Source of the DNA: Eremophila alpestris peregrina
Taxonomy: Eukaryota > Chordata > Aves > Passeriformes > Alaudidae
Direction of reading: 5' to 3'
Assembly (NCBI GenBank): GCA_009792885.1
Contig: WMCF01000025.1
Location: forward strand, 2,005,852 to 2,069,851
Length of the DNA stretch: 64,000 nucleotides
Under the pieces are notes generated by a model. The model worked only from the letters and a program-made list of their open reading frames with translations, had not been told where the DNA came from and did no database searches. A program made the position numbers and the translations under genes. Below, piece by piece: positions 14,401 through 25,395 of this stretch; the stretch's first letter is position 1, and each line of letters opens with the position of its first letter.

Positions 14401-16030
14401 AGCCAATGGATGGGAACAAAATAGTGCAGAGCAGAAACTGTCAATAATTCACACTTAGTGACTGCTGACATATAAGGTATTGTCAGGAAAACTTCAGCAA
14501 GTCCCATCAATTCATTTCATAAGCAGTAAAAGATTCTCTTTCTTCCAGCTCTTGATTCCTTCACAGATTTTTCTCCAACTATATATGAAAAAAAATTTAA
14601 AAGAAATAAAAAAAGTAAGAATAAATTTTTGGAAACCAGAAAGTACTGTGTTCCCTACAAAACTTGGAATTGTAATAGCTGGTGAGGCAGGAATGATGGA
14701 GCTCCTGCCTTCAGGAAAAGAAGCAAACAATGGAACAAGCTGTTCCTTGGGCAGAGGAAACAAAAAGCCTGGCTTTCCACGTATCTTCCTTTCATTCTTT
14801 CACTCTCTTAACTCTTTGAGTCTCTGATTGTCCAAAAAAAAAATAAGATTGTCATTTTATTTGTCTTAGTTCCCAGTGGGAAGTAACAGCTCTTTGTCTT
14901 CTCACTTTGCTTTCACCAAACTCAGAGAATCTTTATCAAATCTGATTGAAATTCAGCAATGGATTAGGAATCAGAAGACCAGCTTGCACCTACATGTGCA
15001 GAATGAGTGATGAGACAAGCCTCATTTCAGTGGGATATCAAGCTAACATCCTCCCACTCAGTGAGATATTTCTGAAATTTTACTCTAGAAACCAAGGCAG
15101 TTCTGTCTGCTACAGAGAAAATGACCACAATCAAAAGCAAACAGAAAACGTCAGCTGAGGCAACTCTTTATTTCATTAACTCAGTGTAATGGGTATGAAA
15201 ATTAGGAGTGAGAAGACACATTGCCACCTCACAGTACACAGAGTTTGTGCCATCAGTGAGTAAGCATGACTGAGCACGGCTGAGGGCAGCAGGCTCCTTC
15301 CTCTAGGGTTGCCCTCAGGGGATGTCTGAGTGGAGTACGAGTGCTGGAATTGTTTGAGGCTCTGTGAAAAACCAAAGCCTCATATTTTCACACAAGTCTT
15401 GCCCAATGTCTTCTTTGTTTTCTGACAGTCTTAGTTTACTCATGAATTTTAGACAGGGCTTGAATGAAAGATGCTTTATAAAGTCCTGAGTGACTCCACT
15501 GAAGGTTTCCTCCTGTCTTTGATGAAAGATCCCTGGCTATGTAAAAATCTTCCTTGATTAGTGAAGTCTGCTGCTGTTGGGATGATTTGGGTGGATTTAT
15601 TTCCTCTTTTAAATTCAAATTACCTCCAAATAAGTTTTCAAGGCACTGCCTATAGATTAAAGGATAGGAGGAATGTGACACAGAATATTTCAGTAGAAGA
15701 TTTTCCTCAGAAAACTAATCACTTGGGATTCTAGCTCTGTTAAATGAGTTATTCAAACAGACTTAGAAGTTTTAGCAGCAGTATATCTCTGACCCAAAAA
15801 GTTACTGAACACAGTCAACATTCCATAGAGGGCAGCACAACAAGGGCACCCTGTGCCTCATAAGGAGCATTTGGGATGTTGGAAATCACATCTTTTGCTC
15901 TCTCATGCCTTACCCATGGTTCAGTTTTCCTTCTGCCTCATCCAGGAAGCCTCTTCTCATTAAGACTTGGGGAACAGAATAGGTTCAGCAGGACTTAGGA
16001 GGTCTCATAGCAGGCTGGTGTGGCTGACTG
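11478..16030. other. Non-coding, no recognised element
   Basis: Unique-looking sequence of mixed composition. The open frame of 115 codons at 14480-14827 (+) overlaps an 83-codon frame on the other strand, is rich in Phe/Ser/Lys, and shows no domain. A slightly GC-richer patch at about 12360-12660 carries a 96-codon frame without recognisable content. Nothing else could be supported. Confidence 0.55.
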
Positions 16031-16091
16031 CCCTGAGTCCCTCCCTCCCAGGCACCTGCTGGGGTGGGCAGCTAAGTGGGAGGGCTCAGGG
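16031..16091 (+). other. Imperfect G/C-rich inverted repeat (hairpin)
   Basis: The arm CCCTGAG-TCCCT-CCCTCCCA region (16031-16050) can pair with TGGGAGGGCTCAGGG (16077-16091): a 7-bp stem, a 5-nt bulge, an 8-bp stem, and a 26-nt loop. Three outer base pairs (GAC/GTC) can extend it past a small internal loop. The plus strand from 16061 to 16093 also has G runs GGGG-T-GGG, then GGG-A-GGG-CTCA-GGGGG, which could form a G-quadruplex with one 9-nt loop. Size and shape are compatible with a small-RNA precursor, but I do not recognise any known microRNA seed here. Chance is possible in this locally GC-rich patch. Confidence 0.45.
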
Positions 16092-16862
16092 GGTGTCTAA
16101 AACCAAGCAAGATCCTTGGCAGATGTAAGGAAAGTGTGGTGGCAGAGGAGTGGGGGAGATACACGTGTGCCACAGTGGCAAAGAAATTAAAGGAGAGAAG
16201 TTGACAGCTTGAGATCTGAGAACGAGAAGATCAGGCAGAGGAACAGCAGAGGATCTCTTGCAAGCACCTGAAAAGGAGAAAGCAGGTTCAAAGATTCACT
16301 TTTTGAAGGACCTGTATATGCAAGTCACAGGGTCATTTTGATTTTACATCTTTTGGAAATTCAGAGCTGTGAATGAATTGTTATATGACACTTCTAGCCT
16401 CTTGATTTATTTTGTTCAAAGGACAGGTTTAAAAAGAGGCATCTCTTTTGGCAGTTTGAGAATAAATGAGGGCTGCATTTAAAATATATATTTTAACAGG
16501 AAGGAGGCAGTAAATAGCAAGCAAATCCATAGGTTTGTGCTGCCTTACATAATAGAAATATTGAGTACATTTTTGTGGGTTAAGAAACAGTGAAATTTCT
16601 TCTATCGTAAAATCCTCTCATGCCACTTTGAACACGTTTTATGAACTAACTTTAGGGCTCTGTGTAAATCTGCTCAGTATTCTGAGAAAGGGGGAGGTTA
16701 TTAATCTGAAAAAGTGTCTTTGCTTAGAGCCAACTTTAGACTCTGTTTAAAATAGGAATTTTTAACAAGTGAATAGTATTCCCTTAGTTGCCCTTATATT
16801 AGCTTTCTTTTATAGGTACTGGGCAGTAAAATTTCACTCCTGGAAGAAAGTTTTTACACTCA
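16092..16862. other. Non-coding, no recognised element
   Basis: AT-rich sequence without open frames of note. No repeat family was recognised. Confidence 0.55.
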
Positions 16863-17110
16863 TGAACAGATATTAAACATGATCAGCATAACATCAGTGA
16901 ATCTGACATGATTCAGCCCACACTGTTTGTTCCTCTGGAGCTGACAGAGCTCTTGCTAGCCCTTATATGCCAAACTAATAAAAAAGACTGAATGACCTCC
17001 CATGACTGAAGCAAATAAAGTTAAATACTAGACAATTTTAACAAAAATAATGTTTCAGTCATCAGTGAACATACCTATTCTGCTGAAATGAAATTTCTCA
17101 GTGAGCCAAG
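16863..17110 (+). repeat. Unrecognised dispersed repeat, copy 1
   Basis: This copy aligns by eye to 24524-24800 on the same strand. Shared landmarks in the same order: gaaca at the left edge, gcataac, the block around CACA-GTTTGTTCCTC, the block aataaaaaa-gctgaatga-tcatga-tga, then gcaaataaag at 17011-17020, cagtca, and a block around tattctg-tga followed by ttctcag. Divergence is substantial, with many substitutions and indels, so both copies are old. The AATAAA-bearing blocks could be a polyadenylation region of an LTR or LINE 3' end. No target duplications or terminal repeats were found, so the class is unknown. Confidence 0.6.
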
Positions 17111-17436
17111 TGCCAGGCATGTTTAATTCAATATTATTGCCAAATCTTGACTGGCTGTGGAGAGCACTATCTTCAGATCTTCAAATCTAGCCTACTGCAG
17201 CCTCATGTAGGGATTCTATCACTTGGATTATCTTGCAAATGTACCTACTTTTCCTATTATCATTATTTCTGTAAAATCCTGTGCAGAGTCTGACAGACTG
17301 TTTTGTGCTACAGACTTTTAGCACTGGCCTTAAACTTAAGCCCAACAACTCCTTTGCATAAGGCATGTACAAGATGCTTGGGGCTGATTCTGTATTAGAG
17401 CCATGTCCTTTTTTCCTTCTTCTACATCTCTCATGC

Positions 17437-17441
17437 CCATG
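17437..17441. other. Target site duplication (left) of ERVL LTR
   Basis: The 5-bp sequence ccatg directly precedes the LTR and matches exactly the 5 bp that follow it at 18035-18039. Confidence 0.85.
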
Positions 17442-18034
17442 TGTACTGGTTTTGGCCGGGGTTTTGGTTAATTTTCTTCACAGTGGATGGTATGGGGCTG
17501 TGTTTTGGATATGTGCTGGACACAAGGCTGATAAAATAGAGATATTTTTGGTATTCCTGAGCAGGACTTACTTACAGAGAGCCAAGGCCTTTTTTTGGTT
17601 TTCGTACTGCTGAGGAAGTTGTGGCTGTATGAGATGTTGGGAGGAGACACATCCAGGACAGGTGACTCAAACTGACCAAAGGGATATTCCAGATCATATG
17701 ACATCATGCCTAGCATATAAACATGGGGGAAAGAAAGAGAAAGTGCAGGGATATGTTTGGAGTAATGGAGTTTGTCATCCCAGTTAACTGTACCATATAA
17801 TGGAGCTCTGCTTTCCTGGGAATGGCTGGACACCTGCCTGCCCATAGGAAGCAGTGAATTCCTTGTTTTGCTTTGTTTGTGTGTGTGGCTTTTGCTTTCC
17901 CTGTTAAACTGTCTTTATCCCAACCCACAAGTTCTTCAGCTTTTACCCTTCCTATTGTCTCCCCAGTCCCGCTGGTAGGGAGTGAGGGAGCGACTGCTCA
18001 GCGCTTAGTGGCAGGCTGGAGTTAAAGCATGACA
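17442..18034 (+). mobile_element. Solo LTR of an avian ERVL-type endogenous retrovirus
   Basis: A complete 593-bp LTR that starts TGTACTGGTTTTGGC and ends GTTAAAGCATGACA, with exact ccatg duplications on both sides. Five-bp duplications are typical of ERVL integration. I recognise the whole sequence as the avian LTR family that carries the landmarks 'ctgaccaaagggatattccaga' (17674-17695), a TATA-like CATATAAAC near 17714-17722, the block 'cacctgcctgcccat' (17830-17844), and the U5 tail near 'ctgtctttatcccaaccca'. Few CpGs remain and several indels are visible, so it is moderately old. No internal retroviral genes flank it, which implies LTR-LTR recombination. Short frames inside it, including a 125-codon minus-strand frame, are not genes. 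Confidence 0.93.
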
Positions 18035-18039
18035 CCATG

Positions 18040-19290
18040 TTTTTCTATCCCTTTGTAGAGCTCTCATCCTTCCTGCTTTGTGCTGAACCAGAGGCACTAC
18101 CATTGTTAGCCTCTGTACAGCCATCAACCTCACTTTCACATAACCATCTTATACCCCTACTCAAAACTTTGCCAAGATTTCTTCTCCCAATGTTTTGGTG
18201 TCTTCTACTATTCTAAGACATTGCATTCAGGTGTCCCTTTCTGTTTCTGTACCACAGTGGTGATATCTGAGACATTTATGTGTTTACTATGTTTTAGCAT
18301 GTAAAGAACAGATCTTATTTTGTGTTGTGTCAACTTCAGAAAACGTAAAATTTAATCGTTTCTGCCCGTGGCCTCTCTTCCTTTACCAGATCTTTAAAAA
18401 GGCTATGACTAACATATTCCTCCTTACTGTCAAATATATCTGGATACGGCTGGTAACAGTGTTGCTTTGTCTGTCTTATACTTCAGAAAAACTAATTTTA
18501 GAGTGGTGCTGCATGTATTATTGTTAGCATTTGCCTTTATACTAAAAGCCATAAGCAGGTTACCATCAAATTGTTGAAGATTTGCATACTGGACATTAAT
18601 TTATTTTTTTTTCTCCTTCTTTCACGGTTGTAGTATGTCCCTTTATGAAGGCTAGGTCAGGTGCAGCTCCTTGGAGGGCAAAGCAGATGGTTCCTGTCTA
18701 TCCAGCAGCTGGGCATACGTGGGTGGAAAAACTTTGCAAGACAGCTGAGTGTGGCACGCAGAAATGTTGCAGCAGACAACTGGGATCCTGCAGCTCAGGA
18801 GGAGCAGACTTCAGAAGCTGGTAAAAAAGACTACCTAGGATGAGAGGGGATTAGTCAAGTTTGCGACAAACTAAAGAAGTCACTGAGTTGACCTAAAGAA
18901 AACCTGTAATCAAGGAAGACATATTTAGAAAACCTTTTTTGTTTTTACCCTGCTTGAATTGGTAATTTTGTGCCTTTTCTTTTCAATCTTTTGGTTTTGG
19001 TTCAAATTTAATAAAAAATTGCTTTCTGAGTTTCAAGTCTTTCAATCTTCTTTGGGGATCTCATTATAAAGAAAAGGTCTAAGCAGTTCCCTCACAAAAC
19101 CTTGGCTGACTCTGATTTCAGGCACAGTCAGGTAGTTAAGAGACACTAAATATCTCCCTTGCTCATAAGCTTCAAACCACTGACCATAATGAGTAAGTTC
19201 AGTGCAACACAAGACAGATTTCTGTGAAATTCACTATTTGTACCATTTGCACAACTTAATGACACCATCTTACAAGGCCCATGTGAACTG
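18040..19290. other. Non-coding, unassigned, possible old transposon-derived part
   Basis: The section 18650-19050 is somewhat GC-richer at its left and ends in a T-rich stretch with AATAAA-like sequence near 19010. That order resembles an old LTR or retroposed 3' end, but I found no boundary dinucleotides with matching flanks and no known family. The 60-codon frame at 18661-18843 has no domain. Confidence 0.4.
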
Positions 19291-19294
19291 AGCT

Positions 19295-19394
19295 GTATTC
19301 AAAAACCTGTGAGTACCATGCTCTAGGGGACCCTGCTTGAGCAGGGAGGTTGGACTAGATGACCTCCAGTCCTACCTCTTCTGTGATTCTGTGA
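19295..19394 (+). mobile_element. CR1 LINE 3' end (5'-truncated)
   Basis: This is the 3' terminus of a chicken-repeat-1 retrotransposon. It contains the conserved 'ccctgcttgagcaggg' block, then 'aggttggactagatgacctcc' split here only by small indels, and ends with the diagnostic octamer repeat ctgtgattctgtga (19381-19394). CR1 elements are non-LTR retrotransposons abundant in birds and reptiles. They lack poly(A) tails and are usually cut short at the 5' end. Only about 100 bp remain and one internal deletion is visible relative to the family, so it is inactive. Confidence 0.93.
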
Positions 19395-20610
19395 ACAAGC
19401 AGTAAGTACAGCAGTATTACTTTTGGACTATTTAATCTGTTTGGGCTTTGGAAGTTTCTGCAGTTGATACCTCAAGAGCAATATTAGTCAATATATGTTC
19501 CTGTTTAGATCACTGGCTCTTTGGGGTTGGTGGTAGCAAGCCTTGGCTGTCTTCTCTCTAATAACTAAGGGCAGGTAAACCTGATCCATGTAGGCATTGC
19601 CTAGATGTGCCTTCAGACTGAAAGTTTGTGCCTGATTTGGTGTTTGCTCCTTGTCCTGAATCCTGCAGTGTTGATTTAATCTCCTGGTATTTTAGTGTTG
19701 GCAACTCCTTTGCCTTCCTTTTTTATTTCATGTAGTTCCTGATGTTAGTACTTCAGGCTGACAGTCCAGCCATCAACTCTTTATTGTCCTAGAGACCAGT
19801 GTCTCTGCAAGAGTGTCAGGATCCTGGCATATCATTCTGAGCTTCACACTTCAAAAGGGTAGTGGGTGATTTAAATAAAAAGAAATAAACAATAAAAATA
19901 AATATCACATAGTAGAAGTTGATGTTTTGTTGCATATCATAATGAAACTTCGTCGTGTAGGTCCAACATGAAATTTTTGAAATGTATAAAGAATACTTTC
20001 AAAAATAACACTTATTTCATTATGTACAAGGCTTCCTCACCTCTTTGGGGCCCCAACCTAATGTGGAGTTGCTAAATCACTGGGAGAAAGATCTCTTATT
20101 GAGAAATTTTCAAATTGACATGCCATCCCTTGTGAGTTGGTTATCTTCTAAAGTGCTGGAGAAAATAAGAAGTGACCTGCCTGGAAATAATTAAACCAGT
20201 TTTGTGCTCAATATGTTAGCAAATGATAAGGTGATCCACAGAGACTTGGTAAACATTTGGAGTAGAAAGAAATGCAATGATACAAAAATGGGAAATGATA
20301 ACAGCAATGAAAATATCCAGGTGGTTCATCTAAAAATGGTATGTTTGCAGTCTGCTTTTATGTGATGCAAATCTTAACTGAAGGAAAAAAATAATCCAAG
20401 CTAGGTATTCTGAGGAATAAAAGCAGTAAATGGGCCATGACTGGAAAGAAAACAAAACTAAACAAGTAAGCTCACCTGCAGAATAAAGAGCCATAATTGG
20501 TGTTTAATGCATTCTGCACTCTGAGATTGATGCTGGTTGTGATAAACAGAGGAAGGAATAGATATTTCAGAAACAAAAGGCTAAAAATGGGTAGACAGAG
20601 GGAGAGATAG
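19395..20610. other. Non-coding, no recognised element
   Basis: AT-rich sequence between the CR1 tail and the microsatellite patch. No open frame or repeat could be supported. Confidence 0.55.
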
Positions 20611-20700
20611 ACACATCCATACATGCATAGGTATTTACTTATGTGCAGATATACATGCATACATAAATACAAGCAGACACGTGTGTACATGCAGATACAT
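20611..20700. repeat. Degenerate ACAT/GCAT-rich microsatellite
   Basis: Imperfect array of acat, gcat and acata units. It creates a spurious Tyr/Leu/Cys-rich minus-strand frame at 20472-20690. Confidence 0.65.
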
Positions 20701-20884
20701 CTAGCTAGATTTCTTAATGAGACTCTGCTGCAGTGATGTGCCAGTGATCTGTACTGAAATATATACCTGTGCTGAGAAGCATGAGACTCCCTATGTGCTT
20801 AGCCTGTAAGCATCCATATCTTTGGTTTAGAAAAATAATACTTTGTAAGCTTTCCTTTGTTATGCAAAACTGTATGAAGACGTG

Positions 20885-21110
20885 TGCTGATTCAGACCAG
20901 AGAGCTGGCCCAGTATTCTGTCCCAGCAGTGGACAAAGAACAAGGCAAGCACATGTTATTTATGATATTTACCCTCATACATTCCCAGCAGTCAACTACT
21001 TGCAGCTCTGAAGATTTAATAAGCTTAGTAGCCTTCAGTGGAGTTTTATCCCAAATATTCATTTAGCTTCTGATTGTATCCATGTAAATTTTTTGGCATC
21101 CAAAATGAAT
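20885..21110 (+). repeat. Ancient amniote interspersed repeat fragment
   Basis: The segment 'gattcagaccagagagctggcccagtattctgtcccagcagtgg' (20890-20933, quoted here only as landmarks gattcagacca, gcccagtattctgtc and agcagtgg) resembles a repeat common in turtle and crocodilian genomes, as I recall it: 'gaccagtggtccatctagcccagtatcctgtc'. The downstream order (cccagcagtca, a tttatccc segment, then a ttcatttagct/atccatg part) also follows that repeat. It is very diverged. I do not recall the formal family name, and the right boundary is a guess. Confidence 0.45.
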
Positions 21111-21249
21111 TAGCCTTTTAGAAAGAGTTTGAGTGCTGTGCTGCATTTTGTGGGAGGAGCTATCTCCTTTGGTTTGTTTGTATCAAGATGGTATCAGCCT
21201 TGTTTCATGACATCAGATGCACCAGCCATACACAATATTATTAATGTGT

Positions 21250-21382
21250 CTGTATATATATATATATACACATATATTACATATATATTAAAAAAATATA
21301 ATATAAATAGAAATGCATCAATTAATTAATTAAATAAATGTAATAATAATTTTATTTATTTATTTATTTATTTATTTATTTG
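21250..21382. repeat. AT-rich microsatellite cluster: (TA)n and (TTTA)n
   Basis: A (TA)n tract with interruptions at 21252-21300, an attaatta/aaat stretch, and then a clean (TTTA)n array at about 21350-21381 of roughly eight units. Length polymorphism is likely. Confidence 0.92.
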
Positions 21383-24300
21383 CAATAGCTTTACATTACC
21401 ATAAAAAGCCTAGACTGAGTGCAATTCCTAGGAGGAATTGCTGTGGAGAAGTGAACCTGTCTCTGGGGCTGAAATATTTGGGCCCACTGCATGTGGCAGA
21501 AAAGAGGATGCAAGTACAGAGCTAGGAGCCAAGTTCTCCTGAAAAATATCCCAGAGGCTAGGAGCTGCTGGGCGAATTTTGCTGCAATTCAGAGTCTCTG
21601 AGTTATCACTGAAAGTAGGTTTGAGGAAATGACTCACCTGCAAGGACACAGTGGGAAGGATGAGTTATTTATGAACGTTTTAATTTAATTGTTGATGTTT
21701 AGACTCCATCTGGCATAGTCACTTCAGATTTTCTCTCTTCAGACAAGTTAGGGATCTTAGTTAATGCTACAGTAAAACCTGACTTGTCTGACTTTAAAGG
21801 CTTTTGTCTTGGAGGAAGAGTTCATTGGAGATGAAAGCCTGGACAGATCGAAGTCAAAGCTGTGGTCAATATTTGTTTCCTCAATTATGCTTATTAGTTG
21901 TATCCTGCTTTATCAAAAATTGTCTTGTGTTCCCTACAAAGAGATCTCTAACATCTGTTACTTATAGCTTTTTCTTATGCAGTCTCTGTGAAAATCTCCT
22001 CGTAATGTTGTAAGCATTTTAAAAGGGCCAGTGATCCTTTCTCTGTGACTACTAGGATTTTTCAAAAGGCTTTTTTTTTGTGCAGAGTAGGCTCCCTCTT
22101 GATACTGAGTATAAATTCCCTGCTCTTGCATTTCTCCACCAGTAAATCTGAGTGGCTGATTAAAGATTTAGAAGGTTGTTTTTGCTTTTTTTTTTTTCTG
22201 GAATTTTTGTCTTCCCCTTTTCTTTCATAAAATAATGCAACATTTTCATGATTTGTAGGGGCTGGCAGGCCTTTTGTGTCTAGCAGCAAAATGATTTTTC
22301 TCATCTGTGACCTACAAGTCATCATAAATTTCACAGTTGACAGTTCAGGGTGGCACAGATATTTTAAGTGAAAAGTAACAATTAGGTGGTGCCAGCCCAA
22401 CAGAAATTTTTACTGTTCAGTACCAGTCTGTTTCCAGAATTGTTGCTTCTCTCACAAATGCAGTTCCATCATTTAATCCAGAGCTAGGTGAAAGACAAAA
22501 CTTATGAGAATTTAAAAGTGAAAACTTCACAAAAGGTGAAAAATTCAATAAAAATTCATGAAAATGTCTGCAACAAAATACCCTAAGATGATGCTTGGTT
22601 GTATAGATGGGGAAATACAAAGGATCTCAGTGCTATTTCCAGTGTGATGGGAGTATGAATTAACAAGTGCCTCACATATGATCCAGCACTAAGAGATCCA
22701 AACCAATCTGATACCAACCAATATTTTTTTTATTTAGCTGAGTTGTATCAAAGTGATTTTTTTTATACATTTAGAATTTTTCTTTGTTACCAAGCTTTCT
22801 GAAAGTTGAGAAGGCTGTTTTCCTTTACGTGGCTAGTTGCTGAAACCATGGCTATTCTCTCCCTTTATTTAATTTGAATATCCATGTATGCCACCTTATT
22901 GTCTGTCTTCTCTTCTATGAAAGAAAGTGTAATTGGTAGTCAGTGTAGTAGATGTGTTCAGCCTCAGAATCTTTGAAACAATTCCAACCTTTTTGTTTTG
23001 AAGAACATGTCTTTCCTATATGCCCCACCCACATCCACCCACTCTTAGAATAATTTCTGCAATGCATCATTGTTATATCTTTTCTTATGCCTACACTTTC
23101 CCTCTAAATCTTTTACACTGACTTCAGATACCACACTCACTCTCTGGAGTGTCAAAGCTTCTAGACAATATTCCAGACAATGGATGGGACTGTGTTTCGA
23201 GCAATTTCTACAACTAACATATTTCCTTAGACATGTGTCTTTTTTCCCCTTTGGTGCTGTCAGTGAGGCTGTGTGGTAATGGCTTTATTTCTTTACAGAG
23301 AGAGCAGCTCTGCCAAATGCTGGTGAGTGCTCAGTTCTGTGATTATCACTGTCCTCTTGACATTCTTTCTTCCAGCCTTTTGCAAGTTCACTTTTCTTTC
23401 TGCATATTCCTGGTTTTTGTTTTATTTTGCTTCTCAACCTAGTTAGATTTGGCACAGAGAAACTGAAAAAAGAGAAATGAAATTTATAATCTGATCTGAG
23501 TACATTCTGCAGGCTGGCAAATTTCAGGTTTTTATTCTCTTATGTTTAAGCCTATTTTCAGAAGTATTTTTTATCTGTGTTCCATGTCTCTGAGGCCCAC
23601 TACAATCTGATCTTACATTAGAGATTGTACAAAACCCAAAACCAGCATGTCAGACTTGCAAACTGAAGTCTGCTATAAATACTCAAAGTTGTTTTTTTGT
23701 TTTGCCTTTTTTTTTTTTAATTTCACATATTAAGCCAATTATCTTGCTAACAACAAGTTGTTCTTTCTGGGAATGGAGTATTTTCTATATCTGTATTATG
23801 GTTTGTTCTCTTTCACTAAATTTTAGGCTGGCAATTAAAATGCATGCCCTGGATCCTGCAAATATAATTTGTCTGACCCCCATATTAGAATAGAAATAAA
23901 CTTTTATCTCCCTATGCCTTTCCATAGCATCATCTCTTTTTAGAAGAAAACAGATTCTTGCCTAAATGAGTCTCGCCTTCCAAGAGTCTGTTCTATCTGT
24001 GGAAAATTCTAGATGCATTAGTACAATAACATGCTGTTGCATTTTGTCATTTGACAGCTTTTGTCTTGTTTCATGATGCTTTTCCTCCTCCATTGAGCAT
24101 ACGAGCTGGTAAATACTGGTGACAATTTATAAACAGCCAATATCAGACTATACCACTAACTTTAATTGAAGCTTGGGCTGGAGACTGGGCTGCAGCTGCC
24201 TTGTGCATGGATTTGTGTGGATTTGTGTGGAGCTTACAAATCAGAGAGGATGGAGCACTTTGTCAAAATTTACTGTCATCCCAAAACACACCACAATGAC

Positions 24301-24523
24301 CTCAAGGGCACAGGCACTGATGAATGCATTAGTCCATAGGCAAATACTGCATTAAGAGCTATCCTAGGTCTGTAATTTGCTCATTCTATGTAAGAAAACC
24401 CAATATATCCCCATTTCAAATTTTAAAAAGAACTTCTTGTATTCTTTATCCTTTAAAAATAAAAAGACCAAAAAGGAATAAAATTATTTTGGGGTTTTTT
24501 TATTGTGTTTTTTTTTTTTTTTC
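21383..24523. other. Non-coding, no recognised element
   Basis: AT-rich sequence with T-rich tracts (22188-22198, 23708-23719, 24509-24522). The 112-codon minus frame at 22062-22400 is Lys/Arg-rich with poly-Lys from the T tract and has no domain. An 11-bp duplication of a ggatttgtgt unit lies near 24208-24230. Confidence 0.55.
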
Positions 24524-24800
24524 GAACATCTGTTAACCATTGTCTGCATAACCAAGATCAGCACAATGGCTTTGATGAGACTAAGCCCACACAGTTTGTT
24601 CCTCCAGAGCACACCAAGTTTCCTGCCAGCCGTTTTTTATTCACTACAGCCCAACCTAATAAAAAAGGCTGAATGAAGTCTCATGATTGATGCAAATAAA
24701 GCCAAAAGCTGCCACAAAAGAAATAAGATTTTTGTCAATATCAGTCACTTTTATTATGTTGACAAGTAATATTCTCAGCAAACCTCATGCAAACTATACC
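24524..24800 (+). repeat. Unrecognised dispersed repeat, copy 2
   Basis: Second copy of the repeat at 16863-17110, same orientation. It shares the gcataacc, CACA-GTTTGTTCCTC (24590-24604), aataaaaaaggctgaatga, gcaaataaag (24692-24701) and cagtca landmarks. The middle is about 20 bp longer than in copy 1. A poly-T tract lies directly to its left (24509-24522). The family is unknown to me. Confidence 0.6.
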
Positions 24801-24902
24801 TGAGGCACAACCTTTCCCTCTTTGTTTTGTTTTTTTGTTTAATAATTGTTGAGGAGATATACAGCACTTTTTAAAGCATCTTTCATGAACTCTGTCCAGA
24901 TG

Positions 24903-24907
24903 CCATG
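24903..24907. other. Target site duplication (left) of 1.43 kb LTR
   Basis: ccatg, an exact match to 26336-26340 on the far side of the LTR. Confidence 0.8.
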
Positions 24908-25026
24908 TGCTATGGTTTAGCATAGCTTTTAGTTTAAAAAAACAGGATAGTTAGCTGCAAGGACCTTACATTGACACATGGTTCAGCCAGTGAGAAAGTG
25001 AGTTCGTTTTAGTGAATGAGCACATT

Positions 25027-25034
25027 TATAAAAG
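25027..25034 (+). promoter_or_regulatory. LTR TATA box
   Basis: TATAAAAG lies about 40 bp upstream of the GC-rich part of the LTR, where transcription start would be expected. Confidence 0.6.
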
Positions 25035-25066
25035 CTGGGGATTTTGGGAACTTCCTCCTCTTTCTG

Positions 25067-25395
25067 CGGCTCGCCTCAGGAGAGGTGGGGAGCAGCTCCA
25101 GCTCCCTCTGGCCGGGGGCCTGCTGAGCCCTGCCGGGGCTGCTGAGCCCTGGCCTAGCTCGGGGTATCTGCTATGCTCAGTGACTCTTGGGCAGAGAGGG
25201 AGGAAAAGCTCTGAGCCTGAACTGAGCCTACCCCGAATGAGACCGAGGGGTTTAGGGGCCGAAAGCTGCATCCACCACCATGGGAGCCATCGTGACCTCA
25301 GCCGCCGTTCCTGTTCCTCCTCCCCCCGCCGTGTGGCCTCGGAGCTTTTCTAGAGCTGCCAACATCACCCGGCCGAGAGCACGGGACCATCCCCG
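25067..25395 (+). promoter_or_regulatory. CpG-rich promoter-proximal part of LTR
   Basis: I count 18 CpG dinucleotides in about 330 bp, in a window that is otherwise strongly CpG-depleted. It starts 33 bp downstream of the LTR TATA box. The CpG density fits a retroviral promoter/leader that either inserted recently or has escaped germline methylation. Confidence 0.7.

Noticed and set aside
17468..17845. 125-codon minus-strand open frame
   Set aside because: It lies entirely inside the ERVL-type LTR, antisense to it. LTR sequence explains it and no protein family is recognisable.
25012..25353. 113-codon plus-strand open frame rich in Arg, Ser, Leu and Gly
   Set aside because: It falls in the CpG-rich promoter and leader part of the 1.43 kb LTR, where GC-rich composition removes stop codons. 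There is also an opposed 81-codon frame.
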